From contig CAZZGL010000045.1 in NCBI GenBank assembly GCA_964654155.1, forward strand, positions 1 through 11,469: a stretch of DNA of 11,469 bases, given 5' to 3'. The translations under genes were made by a program, and so were the position numbers. The first letter of the stretch is position 1, and every line of letters begins with the position of its first letter. Shown here piece after piece: positions 1 to 5,534 of the stretch. A model generated the notes under the pieces. That model saw only the letters and a list, made by a program, of their open reading frames with translations. It searched no databases and was not told where the DNA came from. This DNA is from CAG-826 sp964654155 (lineage in GTDB: Bacteria > Bacillota_I > Bacilli_A > RFN20 > CAG-826).

Positions 1-83
1 AGGTGGCGAAATAGGTAGACGCAAGGGACTTAAAATCCCTCGGTAGCGATACCGTGTCGGTTCGAGTCCGACCCCGGGCACCA
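1..83 (+). tRNA. tRNA-Leu(UAA), 5' end cut by the window edge
   Basis: The anticodon stem AGGGA/TCCCT encloses the loop CTTAAAA with anticodon TAA (positions about 31-37), which reads UUA leucine codons. A long variable arm lies between the anticodon and T stems, as expected for a class II tRNA such as leucine. The T arm is GTCGG-TTCGAGT-CCGAC, and the gene ends in CCCGGGC-A-CCA with CCA encoded at 81-83. Counting back from the D stem, window base 1 corresponds to tRNA position 5, so the first four bases lie outside. That base is A and would face C68, a mismatch in the acceptor stem. A terminator follows 12 bases later, so this is probably the last gene of its transcript. Confidence 0.95.
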
Positions 84-95
84 TTTAGCAAGATT

Positions 96-121
96 AGTTC
101 GATTAAAATCGAACTTTTTTT
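96..121 (+). terminator. Intrinsic terminator of the tRNA-Leu transcript
   Basis: Perfect 8-bp stem AGTTCGAT/ATCGAACT (96-103 with 108-115) around the loop TAAA, followed by an uninterrupted T run to 121. It lies 12 bases after the tRNA CCA end and points away from it. Confidence 0.9.
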
Positions 122-288
122 GTGTTTTCATAGTCAAGTTGAAAATTGCTCCGTAAGCGTAAAAGTTTTCCAGGATGGACAAAGAAGTTTGAATCTAAAA
201 CAATAAACCCAAGGTAAGTATCAAAAATTTCCATAAGAAAACTATAACTTGATTTTCCAAGGCAACCATCAAAAATCATTAGAATAAA
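122..288. repeat. Gene-free spacer with degenerate direct repeats
   Basis: I see no credible gene between the tRNA terminator and the facing terminator of the surface-protein operon. The stretch holds two imperfect direct repeats. A 22-base element at 180-201 recurs at 289-310 (18 of 22 bases identical), and another at 209-230 recurs at 257-278 (17 of 22, offset 48 bases). At the left edge the 15-mer TTGTGTTTTCATAGT (120-134) recurs exactly at 6529-6543. A minus-strand frame is open from 321 to 103, but it begins on TTG inside one terminator and ends inside another, so I do not call it a gene. Confidence 0.5.
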
Positions 289-333
289 CAAAAAAGTTCG
301 AATCTCAAAGAAAAAAATCAAAGAGGTTCGAAC
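289..333 (-). terminator. Terminator of the paralogous surface-protein operon
   Basis: On the minus strand the arms GTTCGAA and TTCGAAC (327-333 with 296-302) are extended by CTC/GAG after one C-A mismatch. The loop is T-rich, and the second arm is followed by TTTTTTG (289-295). It lies 24 bases past the stop codon of the gene ending at 358. A shorter hairpin, ATCATAT/ATATGAT (340-358), overlaps the stop itself but has no T tail. Confidence 0.7.
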
Positions 334-357
334 ATATACATCATATAAAAAATATGA

Positions 358-1380
358 TTAAAAAACGACAGAATCAAGAGATAATAATAATTCTTGAGGC
401 TCTACAATTAAATCACTTACATCAAGAGCAATATATGCATTTAATGGAAGAGTTTTAGTGATGTCTTCTATTGAATAAGTTACTTCCATTTTTGCTACAA
501 ATCCATAATAATCTGCCTCTAATGCAGTTTTCCTTGTTTCATCTTTCCATGTCTTATAATCCGCCTTAAACGCGGCTATAAATTCTTCATAACGAAGGCC
601 ATAACTATCATTAATAAACTTAGAGGCCGCTTTTTCTATTTCTGTTGAGGTTTCATAAACATTCATTCGTTTAATTTCTGTATAGACATTCGTTGAAATA
701 TATGTTTCTTCATCAATATCACTTGTGACGGCTACTTCATGTATAGAGTTAAAATAATAACTCGTTTTAACATCTGCATAAGTATATTCATCACAAGGAA
801 TTGTATAAATAGAAGAATAGTTTTCTTCAATCATATAAAATTGTGATCTTATAACATCATTAATGCCATATTTTTCATAAATTTTTCCATCTAATACTCT
901 TAAAAGATTATATGTATTCGGTTCTTTAAACCCTAGCCATTTTTGCTTGCAATCAATTTTTAAAGATGCTTCAATATCTTCATTAACAACACTACAGAAT
1001 GTTAATAAAATAGCAATTTTAAAATCTTTCAATTGAATTATTGTAAAAGTACAATTGTCGTTATCTATTAAAACATCTAAAACAGTTTCAACATCAGGAT
1101 CACTTTCTGATGAATTATTAACATAATTCATTGATTTAACTTTAATATCTTTATATGTCGAATCATCCGGCTTTATTTCATATGAATATGTTTGATAAGG
1201 ATATCCATCTACATTTTGACCACTAGCTATTCTTTTAATTGATGCAATTCTTTGATGTTGAACACTCGTATTTATTAAATTAATTTTACCATCTTTAATA
1301 ATTTTCATCGATGATACAATCAAAAAAAAGCTTATTATTGAAATAATATATGGCAAATAACGTTTTTTAACTTTATTCAT
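358..1380 (-). CDS. Membrane-anchored extracellular protein, unknown function (downstream paralog)
   Basis: A 340-residue protein that I do not recognise by name. It has a basic start (KVKKR), one hydrophobic segment at about residues 8-24 and no lipobox cysteine, so it should be held in the membrane with the rest outside, or be secreted. It is clearly a diverged copy of the gene just upstream. Shared landmarks run in the same order: IASG near 51, TYSYEIKPD (64-72), the segment around CTFTIIQLKDF (110-120), DCKQKWLGF (143-151), a YYGF near 291 and an LIVEP segment near 324, ending in VVF. Residues about 60-150 have the alternating strand pattern of an Ig-like beta-sandwich module common in surface proteins of gut Bacillota (resemblance from memory, not a search). 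The ATG has an AGGA site that overlaps the TAG stop of the upstream paralog, so the two are co-transcribed and probably translationally coupled. It has extra cysteines (C110, C129, C196) that are not matched in its partner. Confidence 0.85.
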   Translation of the reverse strand: MNKVKKRYLPYIISIISFFLIVSSMKIIKDGKINLINTSVQHQRIASIKRIASGQNVDGYPYQTYSYEIKPDDSTYKDIKVKSMNYVNNSSESDPDVETVLDVLIDNDNCTFTIIQLKDFKIAILLTFCSVVNEDIEASLKIDCKQKWLGFKEPNTYNLLRVLDGKIYEKYGINDVIRSQFYMIEENYSSIYTIPCDEYTYADVKTSYYFNSIHEVAVTSDIDEETYISTNVYTEIKRMNVYETSTEIEKAASKFINDSYGLRYEEFIAAFKADYKTWKDETRKTALEADYYGFVAKMEVTYSIEDITKTLPLNAYIALDVSDLIVEPQELLLSLDSVVF

Positions 1381-1392
1381 GTAATTTACATC

Positions 1393-2379
1393 CTAAAAAA
1401 CAATTTCATTTTGTTCTACAATTAAAGATACAGGATTTATTGCAAGCGATAAGCTAGAAACATAATAAGCAAGATATGTTTTTACTCTTACCGTTTGCGT
1501 TTGATTATAAAGAGTTAAAACAACATCTTCCTCAATACAGAATCCATAATACTTATAATTCATAATATTTAATTTCTTTTCATCCGACCATTTATTATTA
1601 ACATTAGTTTTTAAAATCATTGCGTCATTAAAACTAAATTGACCACCACTTGCGTATTTTTCTGCATATGATTTAAAAATAGTTAATTCTTCATCACTTG
1701 TCGTCAATATATCATTCGTTGTTGTTGTAAAATCACTTGTTAATGAATTTGAATAACATTCATAAGCCGCAACTGTGGTTCTACTGTCAATACTTGGTCG
1801 TAGTTGATTAATCGCAATTGTATAAACTTTGCTATATCCTTGATTACTTAGATTTAATAATTGATTATCTGTGCTATCTCTAGTAGAAGCATTACTTGAA
1901 TTATAAAATGTATACTCTATTTGAGATGAAAAGCCAAGCCATTTTTGCTTACAATCAATAGTAATTACCGCAGTAACATTTGTATCGCTTTGACTTGCTA
2001 ATGTTAAAGATAATTGATTTGCAAAATCAGCTAATTGAACAACAGTAAATGTTGAGGCGCTATTATCAATTGAAACACTAACATACTTTGATGGAGTATC
2101 TTCTACACTACCATCTGTAAACTCTAATGATTTAACAACAATATTCTTATTTGTGGCATAATCTGGAGTTAATGTGTAAGAATATGTTACATAAGCCTGT
2201 CCCTTTTCATTTGTGCCAGAACTTATTTTTTTCACTGAGACCCCTTTAGTTTTTTCTTCTGTGACTAAACCATTATTAGGTAAAAAAGTATTGCTTTTAG
2301 ACCATACACCTAATCCTAAAAAAAGTAACATGATTGTTGAACCAACAATCAATGATTTTTTCTTTATTTGTTTTGACAT
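1393..2379 (-). CDS. Membrane-anchored extracellular protein, unknown function (upstream paralog)
   Basis: A 328-residue protein and the first gene of a two-gene operon with its paralog. The frame is open for 13 more codons upstream, but AAAGGAGG sits just before the ATG at 2379, which decides the start. The N-terminus is typical of a signal anchor or signal peptide: SKQIKKK, then a hydrophobic stretch at residues 9-25, with no lipobox. The first half (about 60-150) reads as an Ig-like beta-rich domain: YSYTLTPDYATNKNIVVKS at 66-84, then FTVVQLADFANQLSLTL at 111-127, then DCKQKWLGF at 142-150. The middle (160-235) is rich in Ser, Thr and Asn, and the end (275-328) is beta-rich, with YYGF near 277 and the terminus LIVEQNEIVF. 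No catalytic motif is visible. A structural or binding role at the cell surface is an inference only. Confidence 0.87.
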   Translation of the reverse strand: MSKQIKKKSLIVGSTIMLLFLGLGVWSKSNTFLPNNGLVTEEKTKGVSVKKISSGTNEKGQAYVTYSYTLTPDYATNKNIVVKSLEFTDGSVEDTPSKYVSVSIDNSASTFTVVQLADFANQLSLTLASQSDTNVTAVITIDCKQKWLGFSSQIEYTFYNSSNASTRDSTDNQLLNLSNQGYSKVYTIAINQLRPSIDSRTTVAAYECYSNSLTSDFTTTTNDILTTSDEELTIFKSYAEKYASGGQFSFNDAMILKTNVNNKWSDEKKLNIMNYKYYGFCIEEDVVLTLYNQTQTVRVKTYLAYYVSSLSLAINPVSLIVEQNEIVF

Positions 2380-2401
2380 TTTAATTCCTCCTTTGCAGAA
2401 C

Positions 2402-2436
2402 AAATAATATAAAGTCATAAAGGCCTTATATTATTT
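2402..2436. promoter_or_regulatory. 11-bp perfect inverted repeat upstream of the surface-protein operon
   Basis: AAATAATATAA (2402-2412) is matched by its exact complement TTATATTATTT (2426-2436) across a 13-base spacer. It lies 23 bases upstream of the start codon at 2379, where a promoter is expected. -10-like hexamers lie inside both arms (for example TATAAG reading from 2430 down to 2425), but no convincing -35 could be placed. It may be an operator or only AT-rich coincidence. Confidence 0.35.
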
Positions 2437-2472
2437 ATTAGTGAGCAAATTAAAAAACACCTTAAAATTTAA

Positions 2473-2503
2473 TAAAAAAAAGACCTGATATCAATCAAGT
2501 CTT
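2473..2503 (-). terminator. Terminator of the LicD-family gene
   Basis: On the minus strand a 10-bp stem AAGACTTGAT/ATCAGGTCTT with one G-U pair (2494-2503 with 2480-2489) encloses a 4-base loop and runs into a tract of eight T. It starts 11 bases after the licD stop codon. Confidence 0.92.
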
Positions 2504-2513
2504 ACTAAAATCT

Positions 2514-3371
2514 CTATTTACCCTTTTTATAATTCTTTCTATATTCGTTATAAGGAATAGTCAAACTATACCCAGCGGTATTATGTTTTCCTACTCTTTT
2601 TTCAACAGGAGGTAATTTCATATAATCACCATAAACCGAGGTTAAAAATTCATCATATTTTTCTGGAATTACAACTTCCATTCCTTCAAACATAGCCTTT
2701 GTTCCATTTCCAAAATATTCTCTTTTAACAATTTCCTTACCAAACCATGCTCCTTGCATATTTCCAACATAATAACACTCTTCATATTTCTTTTTGCGCA
2801 TTATTTTATCAATTCTCTTATTCATATAATGATTAATATTAAACAAGAACCAAGGCAATAAAACAATATCCAAAAGAATATCAAGAATAAACCACCATTT
2901 GCGAGGATAACGGGAAATAGAACGGGCACCAATCATCAACAAACGCGGCCAAATACGATAAATTCTCCATTTCATGGCAAAAGTAATTTTTCCTTGTTTT
3001 TTAGAAATACCATCTAAAGGAAAAATATCAATCCATACACCATGATTCATATTAACAAATTGATATACCCATTCAACAAAAGTTGTTTTTGAATTTCTTA
3101 ATTTTGCAAAATTATATGGATAATTTGGATCTGTTTCATAAGTTTGTAAAAATATATCATCAACAAATTCCTTTTTTCCTAATTCAATAAAACGATCATA
3201 ATCTTCTCTTGGCATTGCTACATCTACATCATCATCCCAAGGAATAAAGCCTTGATGACGAACCGCACCTAAAGCTGAACCTCCAACAAGAAAATATTTT
3301 AAATTATTTTTTTCGCAAAAATCGATATATTGTTTTAGTAGTTCAAACTCTATTTTCTGTAATTCATTCAT
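2514..3371 (-). CDS. licD: LicD-family phosphotransferase
   Basis: A 285-residue member of the LicD/FKTN nucleotidyltransferase-fold family, which transfers phosphocholine or similar phospho-groups from a nucleotide-activated donor to surface glycans or teichoic acids at the inner face of the membrane. The sequence shows the family signature: GGSALGAVRH (30-39) with the metal-binding acidic run WDDDVDVAM (45-53), then WIDIFPLDG (113-121), and near the end YDEFLTSVYGDYMKLPP (239-255). A hydrophobic patch near 162-178 may bind the membrane. The ATG is preceded by GAGGA at good spacing, and the gene has its own promoter and terminator, so it is a single-gene unit. No choline uptake or kinase genes (licA/B/C) are in view, so the actual donor group is unknown. 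Family assignment is secure; substrate is not. Confidence 0.93.
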   Translation of the reverse strand: MNELQKIEFELLKQYIDFCEKNNLKYFLVGGSALGAVRHQGFIPWDDDVDVAMPREDYDRFIELGKKEFVDDIFLQTYETDPNYPYNFAKLRNSKTTFVEWVYQFVNMNHGVWIDIFPLDGISKKQGKITFAMKWRIYRIWPRLLMIGARSISRYPRKWWFILDILLDIVLLPWFLFNINHYMNKRIDKIMRKKKYEECYYVGNMQGAWFGKEIVKREYFGNGTKAMFEGMEVVIPEKYDEFLTSVYGDYMKLPPVEKRVGKHNTAGYSLTIPYNEYRKNYKKGK

Positions 3372-3390
3372 TTTTTTATCCTCGACGATT

Positions 3391-3419
3391 ATTATAACAA
3401 CAACCTGTTAATAAAGCAA
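3391..3419 (-). promoter_or_regulatory. Sigma-A-type promoter of the LicD-family gene
   Basis: Minus-strand -35 TTGCTT (3414-3419), a 17-base spacer and a perfect -10 TATAAT (3391-3396). Transcription would start near 3384, giving a leader of about a dozen bases that carries the GAGGA site. Confidence 0.8.
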
Positions 3420-3463
3420 ATCAAACACAGAAACTATTTATTTTTTACTATTATTTTAAATTA

Positions 3464-3477
3464 TATAATGATATAAT
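3464..3477 (+). promoter_or_regulatory. Probable -10 region of the NifU-like gene
   Basis: Two overlapping candidates TATAAT at 3464-3469 and 3472-3477 lie 28-41 bases before the start codon at 3505. The -35 region is only T-rich (around 3441-3449), without a good TTGACA match, so which -10 is used is unclear. It is divergent from the licD promoter in the same 133-base gap. Confidence 0.5.
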
Positions 3478-3504
3478 ATTTTTCGAATCAAAGGAGATTG
3501 AATT

Positions 3505-3756
3505 ATGCTTAATGAATTAACAATTGAAGAACAAATCCAAATTGTACTTGATAAAATTCGGCCTTTCATCAGACGTGATGGTGGGGATGTTCAATTTGAT
3601 TCATTTGAAGATGGCATCGTTTATATTACAATGCATGGCGCTTGTGCCGATTGCATGATGATTGATACAACCATTTCAGATGGTATTGAAGTTATTTTAA
3701 TGGAAGAAGTTCCGGGAATATTAGGTGTTAAACTATCAAGTCAAAAAGGAAAATAG
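3505..3756 (+). CDS. NifU-like (Nfu) Fe-S cluster scaffold/carrier protein
   Basis: An 83-residue protein consisting only of the Nfu domain (NifU C-terminal domain). The family binds a labile Fe-S cluster between subunits through a CxxC pair and hands it to target proteins. Here the conserved DGGD lies at residues 25-28 and the C-A-D-C pair at 47-50, within GACADC. The length is normal for the stand-alone form found in Bacillota (YutI of Bacillus). AAAGGAG lies 8 bases before the ATG. It is the only complete + strand protein gene in the window and ends in a terminator that begins at the base after its stop. Converging with it is a YutH-like gene; from memory, yutI and yutH also lie near each other in Bacillus, which hints at old synteny. 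Confidence 0.95.
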   Translation: MLNELTIEEQIQIVLDKIRPFIRRDGGDVQFDSFEDGIVYITMHGACADCMMIDTTISDGIEVILMEEVPGILGVKLSSQKGK

Positions 3757-3785
3757 CAAGGATTTATATCCTTGTTTTTATTTTT
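3757..3785 (+). terminator. Terminator between the Nfu and YutH-like genes, perhaps bidirectional
   Basis: 7-bp perfect stem CAAGGAT/ATCCTTG (3757-3763 with 3768-3774), loop TTAT, then TTTTTATTTTT. It directly follows the TAG of the NifU-like gene. Read from the other strand, the hairpin is followed by CTATTTTCCTTTTTG, a weaker T-rich tail that may also end the convergent gene, whose stop is at 3778. Confidence 0.85.
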
Positions 3786-4680
3786 CTTGTAGCCACTGAA
3801 TAGGCCTTATACCATAATTAACTACTAAATACTTTTCAATATATTTAATTTCATTAACATAATTATTTAGCTGATAATAATAATTTAATATTTGATTTCT
3901 AACATCCACTCTTTCACTATAATGCTTTTCTAATAAATCAAATAATGTGGTTGGAAACATTATTCTAGCCATTAATAATGTGATTTCTTTAATTGAAAAC
4001 TGATACTTTTTTAGTGCATTCAATAGTTCTTCTTTATTAATTACTTTTGCTTTAAAAAGCTCCGCTAAATCTCGAACTGGAGAATCTAAAACAAAACTTA
4101 GTGGATCTAATACCGATTGTGCTTTAAAAGAATTCAAACGTCTATGGGTTACTGTTAAAGGAGCTATTTCATCATTTAAATCAATTTTTAACTCCGCTAA
4201 ATATTGTAAAGCATTATATGCTAAACCTAATCCATGATTTATTGCTATCATCGCTCTATAATAAAAATAATCATCAATTTTAAATGAAGGAATTATCTTT
4301 TCTTCTATCAAAGCGATTTTTTCTTCCCAAAGAGACATTAAATAACTAATTAAGTAAGGGGTTTTTGAATTGCTTCCATTAAAATATTGATGTATCTTAC
4401 TCAAATCATTTAGTGTAAAAGAAACATTTTTGTATGCAACTAAAATAAGGTTTCCTTTTTCATCTTTTGATAAATATTGATCATAACGATTTTTAATTAT
4501 CTTTACACCTGCATTAGGAAATATATTTGCAATTGAAGATGCAAATTCATCTAATGACTGAATATCAGTTTCTTGTAAATCATTGGTTGCTTCTAAAACA
4601 AAATGCCAGCCTTGATAATCAAATTCAACCTCATCATATGGAGGATAATATCCATATAAATCATAAATAAATGCTTGCAT
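3778..4680 (-). CDS. YutH/CotS-like kinase-fold protein, probably without kinase activity
   Basis: A 300-residue protein that resembles the C-lobe of the aminoglycoside-phosphotransferase-like YutH/CotS spore coat family. The visible landmarks in order are LWEEKIALIEEKI (117-129), a typical helix before the active site; NHGLGLAYNALQYL (148-161); then THRRL (178-182) at the place of the catalytic HGDL/HxN loop; and DPLSFVLDSPVRDLAELF (192-209) at the place of the metal-binding 'ID...SPVRDLA' segment. The catalytic Asp of the loop is replaced (HRRL), so it looks like a pseudokinase. The N-terminal 100 residues are short for a full N-lobe, and no glycine-rich loop is visible. The start ATG is preceded by GGTGA at fair spacing. 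Upstream (4681-4710) no convincing promoter is seen, so some read-through from cysQ is possible. The assignment is from motif memory, not a search. Confidence 0.6.
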   Translation of the reverse strand: MQAFIYDLYGYYPPYDEVEFDYQGWHFVLEATNDLQETDIQSLDEFASSIANIFPNAGVKIIKNRYDQYLSKDEKGNLILVAYKNVSFTLNDLSKIHQYFNGSNSKTPYLISYLMSLWEEKIALIEEKIIPSFKIDDYFYYRAMIAINHGLGLAYNALQYLAELKIDLNDEIAPLTVTHRRLNSFKAQSVLDPLSFVLDSPVRDLAELFKAKVINKEELLNALKKYQFSIKEITLLMARIMFPTTLFDLLEKHYSERVDVRNQILNYYYQLNNYVNEIKYIEKYLVVNYGIRPIQWLQEK

Positions 4681-4710
4681 AAAATATCACCATTAAATAA
4701 TATGTAATTC

Positions 4711-4740
4711 AAAATAAAAAAAGTATCCTTAAAAGGATAC
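4711..4740 (-). terminator. Terminator of the nrnA-cysQ operon
   Basis: On the minus strand GTATCCTTTTAAGGATAC forms a stem of 6 to 8 bp (4723-4740) followed by TTTTTTTATTTT. It starts 8 bases after the cysQ stop codon. Confidence 0.9.
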
Positions 4741-4748
4741 GATAGTAG

Positions 4749-5534
4749 CTATAAAGGTAAATTTGTTTTTTTATTTGCCACAAAGAAACCGTCATCATTA
4801 TAAACATTAACTCTATTATAAGACATTACTTTTCCCTTAGAAGTTATAAAGACTCCTCCAGCTTCAATTACAACTATTTGACTTGCCGCTGTGTCCCATT
4901 CCTTTGTTCCTTTGCCAAAACGTAATTGTAGGTCCGCTAAACCCCTAGCAATTCGACATGCCTTAATTGCGCTTCCATATTGTTCTTTCACTTTAATTAA
5001 ATCACTATTTGCTTCATAATAAGCTAATTCTGCATCAGTTACATGAAATTTTGAAGTTAAAAATATTAAATCTTTATTTCTATCACTAACATGATTTCTA
5101 GAAACATTTCCATTACAATCAATATAATATGAACCTTCATTCTTAATTGCGTAATATATTTCTCCACTTACAGGAATAAGAACAACTCCTAAAACAATTT
5201 CATGCTTATAGCATAAAGCAATATTTGTCGTAAATTCATCATCTTTTGAAACAAAATCTTTAGTTCCATCTACAGGGTCAACAATCCAAACATAATCATT
5301 ATTTAAACGAGATAAATCATCATCGGATTCTTCAGTTAAAAAGGCGTGATTAGGATAATAACTATGAATAACTTCTCGAATAATTTCATCAGCGTGTTGG
5401 TCAGCAATTGTAACTGGAGAATTATCATCTTTAATCATCACATCAAAATCTAAATTATATACTCTTAATATTTCTATTTTTGCTTTTCTTGCTGCTTCAA
5501 GTGCAACATCTAGCGCTTTATGTAAATCAATCAT
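4749..5534 (-). CDS. cysQ: CysQ-like 3'(2'),5'-bisphosphate nucleotidase, inositol monophosphatase family
   Basis: A 261-residue Li-sensitive, Mg-dependent phosphatase of the IMPase/CysQ superfamily. Expected role: removal of the 3'-phosphate of pAp, a by-product of holo-acyl-carrier-protein synthesis and of sulfate assimilation. Metal-site motifs are all present: SPVTIAD (39-45), TEES (67-70), DPVDGTKDF (86-94) and EWDTAASQIVVIEAGG (212-227). 'GTKEF/GTKDF' and 'EWDTAA' fit CysQ better than a plain inositol monophosphatase, but a general sugar or inositol phosphatase cannot be ruled out. AAAGGAG precedes the ATG. The start overlaps the end of nrnA by 8 bases (ATGATTGA), so the two are surely co-transcribed. 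The neighbour NrnA also dephosphorylates pAp in Bacillus, which supports the nucleotide rather than inositol substrate. Confidence 0.88.
   Translation of the reverse strand: MIDLHKALDVALEAARKAKIEILRVYNLDFDVMIKDDNSPVTIADQHADEIIREVIHSYYPNHAFLTEESDDDLSRLNNDYVWIVDPVDGTKDFVSKDDEFTTNIALCYKHEIVLGVVLIPVSGEIYYAIKNEGSYYIDCNGNVSRNHVSDRNKDLIFLTSKFHVTDAELAYYEANSDLIKVKEQYGSAIKACRIARGLADLQLRFGKGTKEWDTAASQIVVIEAGGVFITSKGKVMSYNRVNVYNDDGFFVANKKTNLPL

Noticed and set aside
103..321. 72-codon minus-strand open frame in the tRNA/surface-protein gap
   Set aside because: It starts on TTG inside one terminator hairpin, ends inside the other terminator and has no ribosome site. Its repetitive hydrophobic translation follows from the direct repeats in the DNA.
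358..2379. Surface paralogs as lipoproteins
   Set aside because: Neither hydrophobic N-terminal segment is followed by a lipobox cysteine.
2213..2407. 64-codon + strand frame
   Set aside because: It lies almost wholly opposite the start of the upstream surface-protein gene, which has a strong ribosome site and a paralog.
5527..5534. TGA read as tryptophan (mollicute code)
   Set aside because: nrnA ends at TGA exactly where cysQ begins, tryptophans in the window are TGG, and other genes contain no internal TGA.
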